From Roseburia sp. (GTDB lineage: Bacteria; Bacillota; Clostridia; Lachnospirales; Lachnospiraceae): DNA of 34,862 nt. This document shows, in pieces, positions 8,969 through 16,601 of the stretch (its first letter is position 1; each line of letters begins with the position of its first letter). Location of the stretch: NCBI GenBank assembly GCA_017549185.1, contig JAFYVJ010000075.1, positions 1 to 34,862 on the forward strand, given 5' to 3'. The translations under genes were made by a program, and so were the position numbers. The notes under the pieces were generated by a model. That model was not told the DNA's origin. It worked only from the letters and a program-made list of their open reading frames with translations, and ran no database searches.

Positions 8969-10146
8969 TCAATCAAAGACTCTCCTGCCGGGAAATCTGC
9001 TGTGTTCTCTTTTGTAATACCAAAATAATTCAAAATCGTTGCTGCAATGTCAGCAAAACTATCTCTTGTTCCATAATTCACTCCTGCTTTGATTGGAGTT
9101 CCAACCATCAGAAGCGGAGTGTACTCTCTTGAATGGTCTGTAGATGGTGTGATTGGGTCACATCCATGATCAGCAGTTATCATAAGGATATCATCCTCAC
9201 GAAGCTCTGCTAAAATCTCTGGCAAACGCTCATCAAAATACGTCAATGCCTTCGCATAACCATCCACATCGTTACGGTGACCATACAACATATCATAATC
9301 TACCAAATTTACGAACATAAGTCCATTAAAATCTTTCTTCATGAGAGAAATTGTTTGGTTAATGCCCTCTTCGTTGTTTGCAGTTCTCACATATTCTGTA
9401 ATGCCTTTTTCTGCAAAAATATCAATAATCTTGCCCACTGACCATACATCGTAACCTTTTTCTTTTAAAACATCAAGCATGGTAGTCTTTGGTGGCTGTA
9501 AGGAATAATCATGTCGACGGCTGGTACGTTTGAAATTACCAGGTTCTCCCTCAAAAGGTCTTGCAATAACACGTCCTACACCATGCTCTCCCTGTAACAT
9601 CGTTCTTGCAATTTCACAGTACTCGTATAATTTTTCAACTGGAACGATACTTTCATGTGCTGCAATCTGGAAAACTGAGTCTGCCGATGTATACACAATC
9701 AAATCTCCGGTTTTCATGTGTTCTTCACCATAAACACGAATAACCTCTGTACCTGAATACGGTAAATTACAAATCACACCTCGCCCTGTTCTCTTCGAAA
9801 ACTCATCTATCACTTTTTGTGGGAAGCCATTTGGATAAGTCGGCAATGGAGCCTCTGAAATAATTCCTGAAATCTCCCAGTGACCAATGGTTGTATCTTT
9901 TCCTTTTGATACTTCCGTCATGCGAGCAAAAGAGCCCTGCGGATTAACTTCTTTTTCGCCAATATTCACACCATCAATATTAAAATACCCCAATTTTCTC
10001 ATATTAGGCATTGAAAAATACGGACTGGAAGAAGCTGCTTTTAACGTGTTACTGCCTGCATCTCCATACTCAGCCGCATCCGGCATCTCACCAATACCAA
10101 CACTATCTAAAACTATTAAAATAACTCTTTTTTTATCTTCCACCAC
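8962..10146 (-). CDS. deoB: Phosphopentomutase
   Basis: DeoB interconverts ribose 1-phosphate or deoxyribose 1-phosphate and the 5-phosphates in nucleoside salvage. The 394-residue protein has the usual length and alkaline-phosphatase-superfamily metal motifs: VLDSVGIGEMPDA (residues 12-24), GKDTTIGHWE with the phosphorylated Thr, DYDMLYGHRND and MITADHGCDP. The start is a GTG (10146) followed by a second GTG codon, with GGAGAGGGGG upstream. A weak promoter candidate lies upstream (TTGGCG, 17 bp, TATATG). deoB lies near spoIIM and xerD in B. subtilis too. Confidence 0.95.
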   Translation of the reverse strand: MVEDKKRVILIVLDSVGIGEMPDAAEYGDAGSNTLKAASSSPYFSMPNMRKLGYFNIDGVNIGEKEVNPQGSFARMTEVSKGKDTTIGHWEISGIISEAPLPTYPNGFPQKVIDEFSKRTGRGVICNLPYSGTEVIRVYGEEHMKTGDLIVYTSADSVFQIAAHESIVPVEKLYEYCEIARTMLQGEHGVGRVIARPFEGEPGNFKRTSRRHDYSLQPPKTTMLDVLKEKGYDVWSVGKIIDIFAEKGITEYVRTANNEEGINQTISLMKKDFNGLMFVNLVDYDMLYGHRNDVDGYAKALTYFDERLPEILAELREDDILMITADHGCDPITPSTDHSREYTPLLMVGTPIKAGVNYGTRDSFADIAATILNYFGITKENTADFPAGESLIDF

Positions 10147-10332
10147 AAAACCCCCTCTCCTTTTGCTTACATTACTACCATATATTTTATCATCATAACT
10201 CCGCCAAGAAAAGTATTATTCTAGAATATAATGATATTATCAGAAAATCAAGAGAAATCTATGCACACAGCACAAAATGTGCCTTACCTGCCAGACCCTT
10301 TTCATCTTAGCATGCAAAACACATTTTTATTC

Positions 10333-11037
10333 TTATTCAGCTTCCTCTCCAATTACAATTGGAGTGATTACAATGTTTTCTCCTGCAATATTTGTTTTTC
10401 GTTTTACGATATCTTCTACCTGAGCACGCTTTGCATCCGTCACATCTCCCATATTTAGCACAACGTCACAGGTATCCTCTGTAATACTAACAACTACATC
10501 TGTAAAACCTTTTGCTTCCAGTAACATTTCAGCCGCATTTTCGCGCTCCGCAATATCTGTCATCGCAATCATTTTATCAATCGCATCCTGTTTAATATCA
10601 TCAGAAATGGTTGTATTATTGATAATTTCTAATAACGTTTCCTTATTCTTAGAACGAATCTGCTCTCTCGTCAACTTCATTTCCGAAGCATAATCAACAT
10701 TTGTAATCATACTGCTTGTAAACACTGTTTCTCCTGGATTTATAATTTCTTCTGCATTATTTGTAGTTGTGGTATCCTCATTTACCACTTCTGCACTTTC
10801 CCCACTTGCCACCTGTGTATCCCACTCAACGAGTTCTTCTGCCACGAAAATATCTTCTATCGTAAAAACATCTTCATCAGAAATTTCATATTCTTCCTTT
10901 CGTAAATCTGCACTAGCTTCTGCAGCGATGTTTTCACCACTGATATCCTTATTCATAAAACTAAAGTATCCGGCTACTGCCAACATTAGCGCAAGTGCTG
11001 TAATCATTATTTGATTTTTCTGCAAAATTTTTTTCAC
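10333..11037 (-). CDS. spoIIIAH: Stage III sporulation protein AH
   Basis: SpoIIIAH sits in the mother-cell engulfing membrane, binds forespore SpoIIQ across the intermembrane space and forms part of the feeding-tube channel. The 234-residue protein has a short basic N-terminus, one transmembrane segment (about 9-27), an acidic low-complexity linker (about 35-105) and a C-terminal ring-building (YscJ/FliF-like) domain from about 115. It is the last gene of the operon. No convincing intrinsic terminator was found in the 185 nt before deoB. Confidence 0.93.
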   Translation of the reverse strand: MKKILQKNQIMITALALMLAVAGYFSFMNKDISGENIAAEASADLRKEEYEISDEDVFTIEDIFVAEELVEWDTQVASGESAEVVNEDTTTTNNAEEIINPGETVFTSSMITNVDYASEMKLTREQIRSKNKETLLEIINNTTISDDIKQDAIDKMIAMTDIAERENAAEMLLEAKGFTDVVVSITEDTCDVVLNMGDVTDAKRAQVEDIVKRKTNIAGENIVITPIVIGEEAE

Positions 11038-11040
11038 TGC

Positions 11041-11658
11041 TCATCCCCCTTGACTCATCTTAACTACAATAATCTTATGCGCCTCAATTGGAAATAATGC
11101 CATCGCTGCTTTAGAAATCTGAGAAATTACCATAGCATTTCCTCCTCCTTCTGCAACCACCACAATTCCTTCAATCGTAGGCAAAAGCTCCATTCCCACA
11201 TACGGATAAGTGCCACTTTCATTTTCTATCTGCACTGTCTCCAACGTCAGTTCTCTCGAAAAAGTATCTCTACTACCTCCATTACTATCTGTTTCCGTTA
11301 TTGTATTACTCACATCAATACTATCTTTTTCTACGACTGACTGTCCATAATCAGAAAGTGTAATCATGACCTTTACCTTTCCTACTCCTTCCATTTCTCT
11401 TAGTACCGCTTCTAACCGTTCTTCTAAATAAGCAGAATAAATCTGTGCCTCATGTACTTCTTTGTCGTTTGATGAACTCCCTATTGTTTCGCTATTTCCT
11501 ATACTTTCTCTGTTTTCTGCTCCATTTAAAGATACACTTCCGCCAACTTCTCTGCCACTATCTTCCGGCATTACAATCACTAATAAGAACACTCCAATTA
11601 ATGCCAATACAATCCAATCTGTTTTTTTTATATTTTTCCAATCAAACCGTTTATTCAT
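11041..11658 (-). CDS. spoIIIAG: Stage III sporulation protein AG
   Basis: SpoIIIAG forms a large ring in the intermembrane space of the mother cell-forespore channel. It has one N-terminal transmembrane segment (about 16-33 from the chosen start), a Ser-rich linker and a C-terminal ring-building domain (about 70-205) with EGVGKVKVMITLSDYG and IEGIVVVAEGG. The start at 11658 is chosen because AGGTGG precedes that ATG at 5 nt; an in-frame GTG lies three codons upstream (11667). It overlaps spoIIIAF by 8 nt, which indicates translational coupling. Confidence 0.93.
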   Translation of the reverse strand: MNKRFDWKNIKKTDWIVLALIGVFLLVIVMPEDSGREVGGSVSLNGAENRESIGNSETIGSSSNDKEVHEAQIYSAYLEERLEAVLREMEGVGKVKVMITLSDYGQSVVEKDSIDVSNTITETDSNGGSRDTFSRELTLETVQIENESGTYPYVGMELLPTIEGIVVVAEGGGNAMVISQISKAAMALFPIEAHKIIVVKMSQGG

Positions 11659-12022
11659 CTCCGCCACCTATCTGAGTTTCACCGCCTATTTTTATCGTCT
11701 CTATCATGATAGTATTCTCCGTCTGCTCCTCTACTGTTTCCTGATATACCTTCTCCATCATTATCGCTCCTTTTTCTTCCAGCTCTTTTGCTTCAAAGGC
11801 AACTTCAAGCAGACGTTTTTCCCATTCTTCATACTGTAAATTATCCAATACCGATCCTTCCTCACTCAAAAATCGAAACATTGGGTATAGCAATCCTATC
11901 ACTAAAATAACCCCTGCAAAAAAAGTAATATATTTTTCAAATACATTTTTAGGCACAAAATATAACAGTATCTTTATCAATAAAAAAAGTGTCAAAAATC
12001 CTTTTATATAATCTAGAATCAT
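11651..12022 (-). CDS. spoIIIAF: Stage III sporulation protein AF
   Basis: This 123-residue membrane protein belongs to the SpoIIIA channel. Two hydrophobic segments near the N-terminus (about 6-24 and 30-48) are followed by a soluble C-terminal domain, as in the family. The start is set at 12022 because GAGGG lies 4 nt upstream; an in-frame ATG six codons earlier (12040) lacks a ribosome binding site and would overlap spoIIIAE. Its tail overlaps the spoIIIAG start. Confidence 0.88.
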   Translation of the reverse strand: MILDYIKGFLTLFLLIKILLYFVPKNVFEKYITFFAGVILVIGLLYPMFRFLSEEGSVLDNLQYEEWEKRLLEVAFEAKELEEKGAIMMEKVYQETVEEQTENTIMIETIKIGGETQIGGGDE

Positions 12023-12029
12023 ACTTCCC

Positions 12030-13100
12030 TCAAAATGCAAAACTTGTTGCAGAAACCGTCAGTGCTATGGTAATAAAAAACATCATCAAACAATATCCCT
12101 GTATTTTTATATATAGCAAAGCTGCACCTGACAATTGTTTCATACAGTCCGAAATCCGCCGGTCAGAAAGTGGTTCTGTTACTGCTGCCATCACTTTATA
12201 CAGAAATGCCAAAACACCCGTTTTCAGTAACGGACCTACTCCAATGCAAAGTAATACAACGATCCCAGCAAGTCCAATTCCATTTTTTATAATCATTCCA
12301 GAACCTAGAAAAACCTCACTAACGCTTCCTACCGCACCACCTGCACCCGGAATTGCAGATACTACTTTTGCTATCGTTCCCTGACTAATACGATCTTTTA
12401 CCGGACTTATCAGATTCTGAACTACGTTTAATCCCAACACTGCTGCCCCTACCATTTTTAATCCCCAATTCACAACTGTCTCCAGCAGTTCTGCCAGATT
12501 TCCAAACTGTGTCTCTTCAAAAAAATGATTAAATATCTGAAGAAGCACGTAAACATGTATACAAGGCAAAAAAATTTTTTCAAATACCCATTCTGCCAGA
12601 TAAATTACCAGAAATGCAATCTGATAAAATCCTACCGATGTATATGTATTAGAAGAAAAAAACATTCCCGTACAAAAGCAAGGAACGAAAACCTGCATGA
12701 ATGATACACTTTGTTCTATGGCATGTGCCACCACACCTTGAAAAATATACATAGACTTCAGTAACATCAACGCTAAAACCGAATATACCAATAAAAAACA
12801 CACATCCGATATATAAGAACTGCCAAAGCTTCCTGCTGAATTTCTTAATAACGAAAAACAAAACGTAATTAATATTACTTCTAAAAAAATCATTTTATTT
12901 GCAGAGATCTCAGCAAACAATAAATCTTTTACCCAGAAAACTATATCTGTGATGCTGTCTACTCCCCACCCCTGGGCTATGATTTTTTCCAATAACTCAT
13001 AGAAAGTCATAGAAATACCACTATCATCCAAAAAACGATCCAATCCTGACAATTCTACTTCTTCGAGTAACTCTCCTATCATGTCATTTTCCCAGATCAT
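12030..13100 (-). CDS. spoIIIAE: Stage III sporulation protein AE
   Basis: SpoIIIAE is the large polytopic membrane protein of the channel complex and is required for SigmaG activity in the forespore. The 356-residue protein has about seven hydrophobic segments after a soluble N-terminus, and the conserved glycine-rich stretch VVSAIPGAGGAVGSVSEVFLG. Its ATG overlaps the spoIIIAD stop as ATGA, so translation is probably coupled. The mature length is close to that of other Clostridia. Confidence 0.94.
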   Translation of the reverse strand: MIWENDMIGELLEEVELSGLDRFLDDSGISMTFYELLEKIIAQGWGVDSITDIVFWVKDLLFAEISANKMIFLEVILITFCFSLLRNSAGSFGSSYISDVCFLLVYSVLALMLLKSMYIFQGVVAHAIEQSVSFMQVFVPCFCTGMFFSSNTYTSVGFYQIAFLVIYLAEWVFEKIFLPCIHVYVLLQIFNHFFEETQFGNLAELLETVVNWGLKMVGAAVLGLNVVQNLISPVKDRISQGTIAKVVSAIPGAGGAVGSVSEVFLGSGMIIKNGIGLAGIVVLLCIGVGPLLKTGVLAFLYKVMAAVTEPLSDRRISDCMKQLSGAALLYIKIQGYCLMMFFITIALTVSATSFAF

Positions 13101-13480
13101 AAGATACTACCTATCGTTTCTAAAAAAGTTAATAATATTGGCAGACTCAATACTAAAATAGATATCTTTGCAAACGTCTCAAGCTGACTTCCAATTGCCG
13201 AATATCCTGCATCCTTACAAATATCCATAGCAAATCCTGCCACATAAGCAATCCCTATCATTTTTAAAATCAACGCAATATAACTACTGTCAATAGACAA
13301 CATACTCTCCAATCGTTTTGCAAATGCCAATACAACTTGCATCTTACCAATCAAAAACATAAAAACTGCTATACAAACTACCATACTTATCAAGATGCTA
13401 TATTCGCTTTTTTCTTTTCTTAAAAATGTCGCTAGTAATACTCCTGCAATTCCTATTATGCTGATTTTTACTATGTCCAT
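13097..13480 (-). CDS. spoIIIAD: Stage III sporulation protein AD
   Basis: This is a 127-residue membrane protein with four hydrophobic segments (about 2-18, 26-46, 62-84 and 101-122). GIAYVAGFAMDICKDAGYSAIGSQLETFAKI is the conserved SpoIIIAD core (here residues about 75-105). It acts in the mother-cell membrane with the other SpoIIIA proteins. The gene is separated from spoIIIAC by 66 nt that hold a large hairpin, unlike the tight joints in the rest of the operon. An AAGG lies just before the ATG. Confidence 0.93.
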   Translation of the reverse strand: MDIVKISIIGIAGVLLATFLRKEKSEYSILISMVVCIAVFMFLIGKMQVVLAFAKRLESMLSIDSSYIALILKMIGIAYVAGFAMDICKDAGYSAIGSQLETFAKISILVLSLPILLTFLETIGSIL

Positions 13481-13511
13481 TTTCCTTAATTACCCTCCCT
13501 TCATAATCTTA

Positions 13512-13561
13512 CTTTTTATTCTATAGGGATTCTAACCGAATTTCCTCTATAGAATAAAAAG
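13512..13561 (-). repeat. Perfect 15-bp inverted repeat at the spoIIIAC stop codon
   Basis: The arms 13512-13526 and 13547-13561 are perfectly complementary, with a 20-nt spacer that itself folds (GGAAATTC with GAATCC). The 5' arm on the minus strand is the end of spoIIIAC, including its TAG stop. The spacer contains AGGAAATTC, which also occurs in the hairpin at 16566-16601. There is no T-run after it, so it is not a standard terminator. It may set the relative level of upstream and downstream parts of the spoIIIA mRNA. Confidence 0.75.
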
Positions 13562-13741
13562 CGCCTGTATTGTCTCAAATAATTCATAGATGTATGGCAC
13601 AATCCAAAATAACACCATAATAAGACCTGCCAGACTAGTCAAAAAAGCCTGCTCCTCTCTGCCACTGTGTTTTAACACCTGTCCCAGCACTGTCACTAGA
13701 ATTCCGACCGCCGCTATTTTAAAAATCAAATTTACACTCAT
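13547..13741 (-). CDS. spoIIIAC: Stage III sporulation protein AC
   Basis: This 64-residue protein has two transmembrane helices (about 4-24 and 33-60) joined by the conserved LKHSGREEQAF turn. It is a small membrane component of the SpoIIIA channel, resembling a minimal type III secretion membrane subunit. The length is the usual one. It starts 3 nt after spoIIIAB. Its stop codon is inside the arm of a 15-bp inverted repeat. Confidence 0.94.
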   Translation of the reverse strand: MSVNLIFKIAAVGILVTVLGQVLKHSGREEQAFLTSLAGLIMVLFWIVPYIYELFETIQALFIL

Positions 13742-13744
13742 CTT

Positions 13745-14263
13745 CTATACCAGCAAGATAATCAGCACCAATCCACTCATAATACAGACGGTCTGATATA
13801 CCTTTTGTTTCTCCTTCCGCTCTTTTTGCTCCACTTCCATCAGAAAATCCAATCTCTCCTGATATAGTGATAAAATTTTTTGATTTTCTTCTACGCTCTT
13901 TCCAAAAAATGCTCTACCCGCTTGTTCTATCACTTCACTCTCTTCTGCCTTTAACCCCAGCTCTTTTCTATATTTATGAAATACTTCCTGCCAGATATCC
14001 TCTCCGCATTTTGCCTCTTTTTTCATCAGACACTCGCCGATTTCTTTTAAGATTATCTTTAAACATTCGTCTTGCGTTTCAATCTGATAAAGAAGTACCA
14101 CTTCTACCGGACGTAGCGAATAATTCATTTCCCAGAAAATTTTAGACAAAAGACTTCGCAATTCAAAAAGACGATTCTGGTGCTGTTTTAATTCAGCTTG
14201 TATACAATATGCAAGTCCGATACTACTCACTATAATCAAGATACTTCCCGCCACCTTTAGCAC
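13745..14263 (-). CDS. spoIIIAB: Stage III sporulation protein AB
   Basis: SpoIIIAB is a membrane-anchored helical protein of the channel, related to type II secretion GspF domains. It is about 172 residues from the chosen start, with hydrophobic helices at both ends (about 4-22 and 153-172) and helical LFELRSLLSKIFWEMNY-like repeats between. The start is taken as the GTG at 14263 because AGGTGG lies 8 nt upstream. An in-frame GTG at 14275 also exists. Either way the gene overlaps the end of spoIIIAA. Confidence 0.92.
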   Translation of the reverse strand: MLKVAGSILIIVSSIGLAYCIQAELKQHQNRLFELRSLLSKIFWEMNYSLRPVEVVLLYQIETQDECLKIILKEIGECLMKKEAKCGEDIWQEVFHKYRKELGLKAEESEVIEQAGRAFFGKSVEENQKILSLYQERLDFLMEVEQKERKEKQKVYQTVCIMSGLVLIILLV

Positions 14264-15219
14264 AACAATTCCCACCTGTTGTCATACACTTTGCATTTCC
14301 GCATTCCCTCTTCTCCTTTTTCAATCAATACAAATCGTTCAAATAGTTCTTTTTCACACCACTTTTTCAAGATAGGTTTCTCCTGTAACTCTTTGAGACA
14401 TCCTGCATGAATCGTTCCAATGATGTTACAACCTGAATATGCCGCCTGCTCTACTGCCATAAAATCTTCTTCCATTCCCAATTCATCCACAGCAATCACC
14501 TCCGGTGACATCGTGCGAAGCAACATCTGAATTCCTTCGGGCTTATTACATCCATCTAACACATCTGTTCGTGGACCTATATCATTCTGTGGAATAGCAT
14601 GGTAGCTGGCAGCAATTTCCGAACGTTCATCGACAAGACCAACTTTGACTCCACCATAAGATAAACTCCGTATACAGTCTCTAAGCAGTGTCGTTTTTCC
14701 TGCACCGGGCGGCGAGACAATTAGAGTATTATATACATACTCTGGTTGTGTGCTATCATTCTTATACAAATGTCGTAACATCTCATCTGCACACCCAATC
14801 CGCTCATGTGCCACACGAATATTAAAAAACGTTAGATAGCTTATCCCGCCAATATGCCCATCACGATTTGTCGTGCCACCGGCAAGTCCAATTCTGTGCC
14901 CCCCTTGTATTGTTAAAAAGCCATTCCGTAACTCTTCCTGCCACGCATACAATGAATAATTACTGATATAATTTTGCATTTCAAGAATATCCTGCTCTGT
15001 TACACAGTAGCATTTTTCGTATCCTCTCTGCTCCTGACTATTCAGTATCATCATACTGCCTGTGCTTCTATCATTTTGCACTAGTACAAATTCTTCTTGT
15101 CCTCTATATATAAATAGCGGTTGCCTAATCCGCACCCTTATCTCTTCTAAATCCGGCATTTTAACCACTCTTTTCATTGCTTCACGTAAATGTAATGGAA
15201 ATAATAATTCAAGTTGCAC
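14257..15219 (-). CDS. spoIIIAA: Stage III sporulation protein AA (ATPase)
   Basis: SpoIIIAA is the cytoplasmic secretion-type ATPase of the SpoIIIA channel in the mother cell. It is about 320 residues with Walker A SPPGAGKTTLLRD and Walker B VIAVDELG. The start is a GTG at 15219 placed 5 nt after AAGGAGG. The upstream in-frame ATG at 15240 overlaps this ribosome binding site and is unlikely. It is the first gene of the eight-gene operon and is preceded by a SigmaE-like promoter and a leader hairpin (15254-15272, CCTCTG with CAGAGG). Confidence 0.95.
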   Translation of the reverse strand: MQLELLFPLHLREAMKRVVKMPDLEEIRVRIRQPLFIYRGQEEFVLVQNDRSTGSMMILNSQEQRGYEKCYCVTEQDILEMQNYISNYSLYAWQEELRNGFLTIQGGHRIGLAGGTTNRDGHIGGISYLTFFNIRVAHERIGCADEMLRHLYKNDSTQPEYVYNTLIVSPPGAGKTTLLRDCIRSLSYGGVKVGLVDERSEIAASYHAIPQNDIGPRTDVLDGCNKPEGIQMLLRTMSPEVIAVDELGMEEDFMAVEQAAYSGCNIIGTIHAGCLKELQEKPILKKWCEKELFERFVLIEKGEEGMRKCKVYDNRWELLC

Positions 15220-15292
15220 GAAATCCTCCTTGTTTTCCAAAAGAAAATGCGAGTCCTCTGACGAGCAGAGGATTTTGCCTCTTCCTTATTCA

Positions 15293-15321
15293 AATGTATG
15301 AGACAAGTCTAAATTTATGAC
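15293..15321 (-). promoter_or_regulatory. SigmaE-type promoter of the spoIIIA operon
   Basis: GTCATAA (15315-15321) and CATACATT (15293-15300) are 14 bp apart on the minus strand, matching the mother-cell SigmaE consensus. The spoIIIA operon of B. subtilis is read by SigmaE, so the match is expected by function. The site is 74 nt or more upstream of the spoIIIAA start. Confidence 0.8.
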
Positions 15322-15324
15322 AAC

Positions 15325-15354
15325 AAAAAAGACAGCCTGTTTTTTCAGACTGCC
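15325..15354 (-). terminator. Terminator of the PBECR4-XRE unit
   Basis: GGCAGTCTG pairs with CAGGCTGTC (two G-U pairs) around an A6 loop and is followed by six T on the minus strand. The same hairpin, base for base in its stem and loop, recurs at 16598-16626 after the other small XRE gene. Confidence 0.85.
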
Positions 15355-15381
15355 TGGATAGATTATTTTTCTAATGCATTC

Positions 15382-15573
15382 TCATTTCTCCTTTACTAGT
15401 TTCTCCATTCGAATATAATACTCTAGTAACCGCACTACATATTCCGGTGCATGTCGATTATCTCTCTCCCACTCTGTAACTGTTCGATATGGAATGTTAA
15501 AATAATCACAAAACTCTTTGCGATTCATCCCTGTACTTTCTCTCAATTCTTTTATCTTTTTGCTTTGTTCCAT
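15382..15573 (-). CDS. Small XRE-family helix-turn-helix protein
   Basis: A 63-residue protein that is little more than an XRE (Cro/CI) DNA-binding domain: IKELRESTGMNRKEFCDYFNIPYRTVTEWERD holds the helix-turn-helix (about residues 6-38), here broken into EFCDYFNIPYRTVTEWERD for the recognition part. Its C-terminal half (PEYVVRLLEYYIRMEKL) matches the N-terminal domain of the XRE protein paired with the Fic gene at 18750-19109. The start at 15573 follows GGTG at 6 nt; an in-frame GTG lies three codons upstream. It starts 18 nt after the PBECR4-like gene, so it is co-transcribed and may act as antitoxin or autoregulator. Confidence 0.8.
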   Translation of the reverse strand: MEQSKKIKELRESTGMNRKEFCDYFNIPYRTVTEWERDNRHAPEYVVRLLEYYIRMEKLVKEK

Positions 15574-15591
15574 AACAAACACCTTCTCCCT

Positions 15592-16176
15592 CTAAAATGA
15601 ATCGTCTACAATAATTCTATTGTTCGCATCGTATAATATAAACTTCTTCACTTTAACAACTTTTTGTCCTGCAATATACATATCTGTAGACTGATGAAAA
15701 AAAGTTTCTATATATCTTGTTCCACTTTTTGCATCTAATGCGATTCCCATATGATTATACTCATTCTTTGGTCTCTCTTCAAAAAGAATATAATCACTTT
15801 TTATTTTTGAATTAATCAGTGTTGGATTAAAATTAATTATCGCATCTGTGTAATTTAATGTAGTTAGATTATCATACGAAAAATTTTCATATCTGGCTTT
15901 TATTAATGGATAAAAATAACTGTTTTTAACCATTTCCTCTGTAAATGTTTCATTTTCTATGCGTTTCAGTACAGTTTGTAATTTTACTGTTTTATTACGC
16001 TTATCTTGCCAAAATTGTATTAACTGAATATCTTTCAGTTTATGAAGACCTAACAAATGTGGAAAATTTATTTCCCGATAAGGAACTATTATCTCCGTTC
16101 CATTTGAAAGTTCATATTCCGCCCTACAATCTTTCAATCGTAAATAATCATTATATTTTTGTAATAAATCATTCAT
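15592..16176 (-). CDS. PBECR4-like nuclease-domain protein (locus 1)
   Basis: This 194-residue soluble protein resembles the PBECR4 family (phage-Barnase-EndoU-ColicinE5/D-RelE-like nuclease 4), a predicted RNase-fold toxin domain. Motifs shared with the second copy at 23735-24304 are FPHLLGLHKLKD (38-49), SYFYPLIKAR (86-95), SDYILFE (127-133), the FF pair (159-160), Y.AGQ (167-171) and ILYD (180-183). The catalytic residues are not established; the conserved His40 is a candidate. The gene is notably AT-rich. It lies 15 nt behind the terminator of a structured RNA and just before an XRE gene. Toxin activity is an inference from the family and context. Confidence 0.6.
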   Translation of the reverse strand: MNDLLQKYNDYLRLKDCRAEYELSNGTEIIVPYREINFPHLLGLHKLKDIQLIQFWQDKRNKTVKLQTVLKRIENETFTEEMVKNSYFYPLIKARYENFSYDNLTTLNYTDAIINFNPTLINSKIKSDYILFEERPKNEYNHMGIALDAKSGTRYIETFFHQSTDMYIAGQKVVKVKKFILYDANNRIIVDDSF

Positions 16177-16191
16177 TTTACTTCCTAACGT

Positions 16192-16220
16192 AAAAATGCT
16201 CCTGTATTATCTACAGGAGC
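16192..16220 (-). terminator. Intrinsic terminator between the structured RNA and the PBECR4-like gene
   Basis: A perfect 9-bp stem GCTCCTGTA/TACAGGAGC with a 5-nt loop is followed on the minus strand by A and five T. The T-run is on the minus side only, which fixes the direction. The downstream gene has no promoter of its own in the remaining 15 nt, so some readthrough is needed to express it. Confidence 0.9.
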
Positions 16221-16339
16221 ATCATCACTATCTTTTGTTTGGTTCCTTTGTTTTCAGCATTCAGCCTATTCGGGAGAGCGAACCAACTCTCTGGTAGGAA
16301 CTCCAGATATGAGCCGAATGACCATATCCTTCTTCGTTC
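16221..16339 (-). ncRNA. Structured RNA upstream of the PBECR4-like gene (locus 1)
   Basis: The RNA starts near 16339, from the promoter at 16346-16374, and ends at the terminator 16192-16220. Predicted pairings are an outer 8-bp stem (16313-16320 with 16258-16265), a 4-bp hairpin at 16291-16306, a 5-bp hairpin at 16274-16291 and a 7-bp pseudoknot joining the loop of the latter (16280-16286) to the 3' tail (16239-16245). A 7-bp hairpin (16323-16329 with 16305-16311) has the 5' strand of the outer stem in its loop, so it either competes with that stem or forms a second pseudoknot. The RNA family was not recognised. It may be a toxin-neutralising RNA, a riboswitch-like leader or an sRNA. Confidence 0.65.
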
Positions 16340-16345
16340 AATTAA

Positions 16346-16374
16346 ATGATAGCAAAATAATCTGATGTTTTCAA
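16346..16374 (-). promoter_or_regulatory. Promoter of the locus 1 structured RNA
   Basis: TTGAAA (16369-16374) and TATCAT (16346-16351) are separated by 17 bp. Transcription would start near 16339, directly before the first paired element of the RNA. Confidence 0.75.
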
Positions 16375-16597
16375 GTGAATTTCCTGTTTTTACTCTTTAA
16401 GCGTCTCTGCTTTACACGTTGTGTAATCATTATATCGCACTTTTTATTTTTACGCAATGTGTAAATAGAACAAAAGTGTGCTTCGCACACTCTCGCGACC
16501 TCATTTACTGATATAGCACAGTTTTTGTTCCACGCGCGTAGCTGTGCATCGTTGGCACGTAGTGCTTTTAATTCATAGGAATTTCCTCGTATGAATT
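16375..16597. other. Gene-free palindromic stretch between two accessory cassettes
   Basis: No gene is visible. It holds a 6-bp GTGTGC/GCACAC hairpin with a 3-nt loop (about 16474-16489), a GC-rich structured part (about 16530-16565) and the start of the 12-bp inverted repeat listed separately. The GC-rich part stands out against AT-rich surroundings. Confidence 0.4.
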
Positions 16598-16601
16598 AAA
16601 A
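16566..16601. repeat. 12-bp inverted repeat next to a terminator
   Basis: TTTTAATTCATA (16566-16577) and TATGAATTAAAA (16590-16601) enclose a 12-nt spacer with GGAATTTCC. The right arm overlaps the T-run of the terminator at 16598-16626. The AGGAAATTC core (minus strand) is shared with the hairpin in the spoIIIA operon. Confidence 0.7.

Noticed and set aside
15250-15275. Hairpin in the spoIIIAA leader as a terminator
   Set aside because: CCTCTG/CAGAGG has no T-run on the minus strand; it is at most a leader structure.
16221-16339. Resemblance of GAGTTCCTACC to the purine riboswitch core
   Set aside because: The following pairing and the missing P2 stem before this stretch do not fit the purine aptamer; the neighbouring gene is also not a purine gene.
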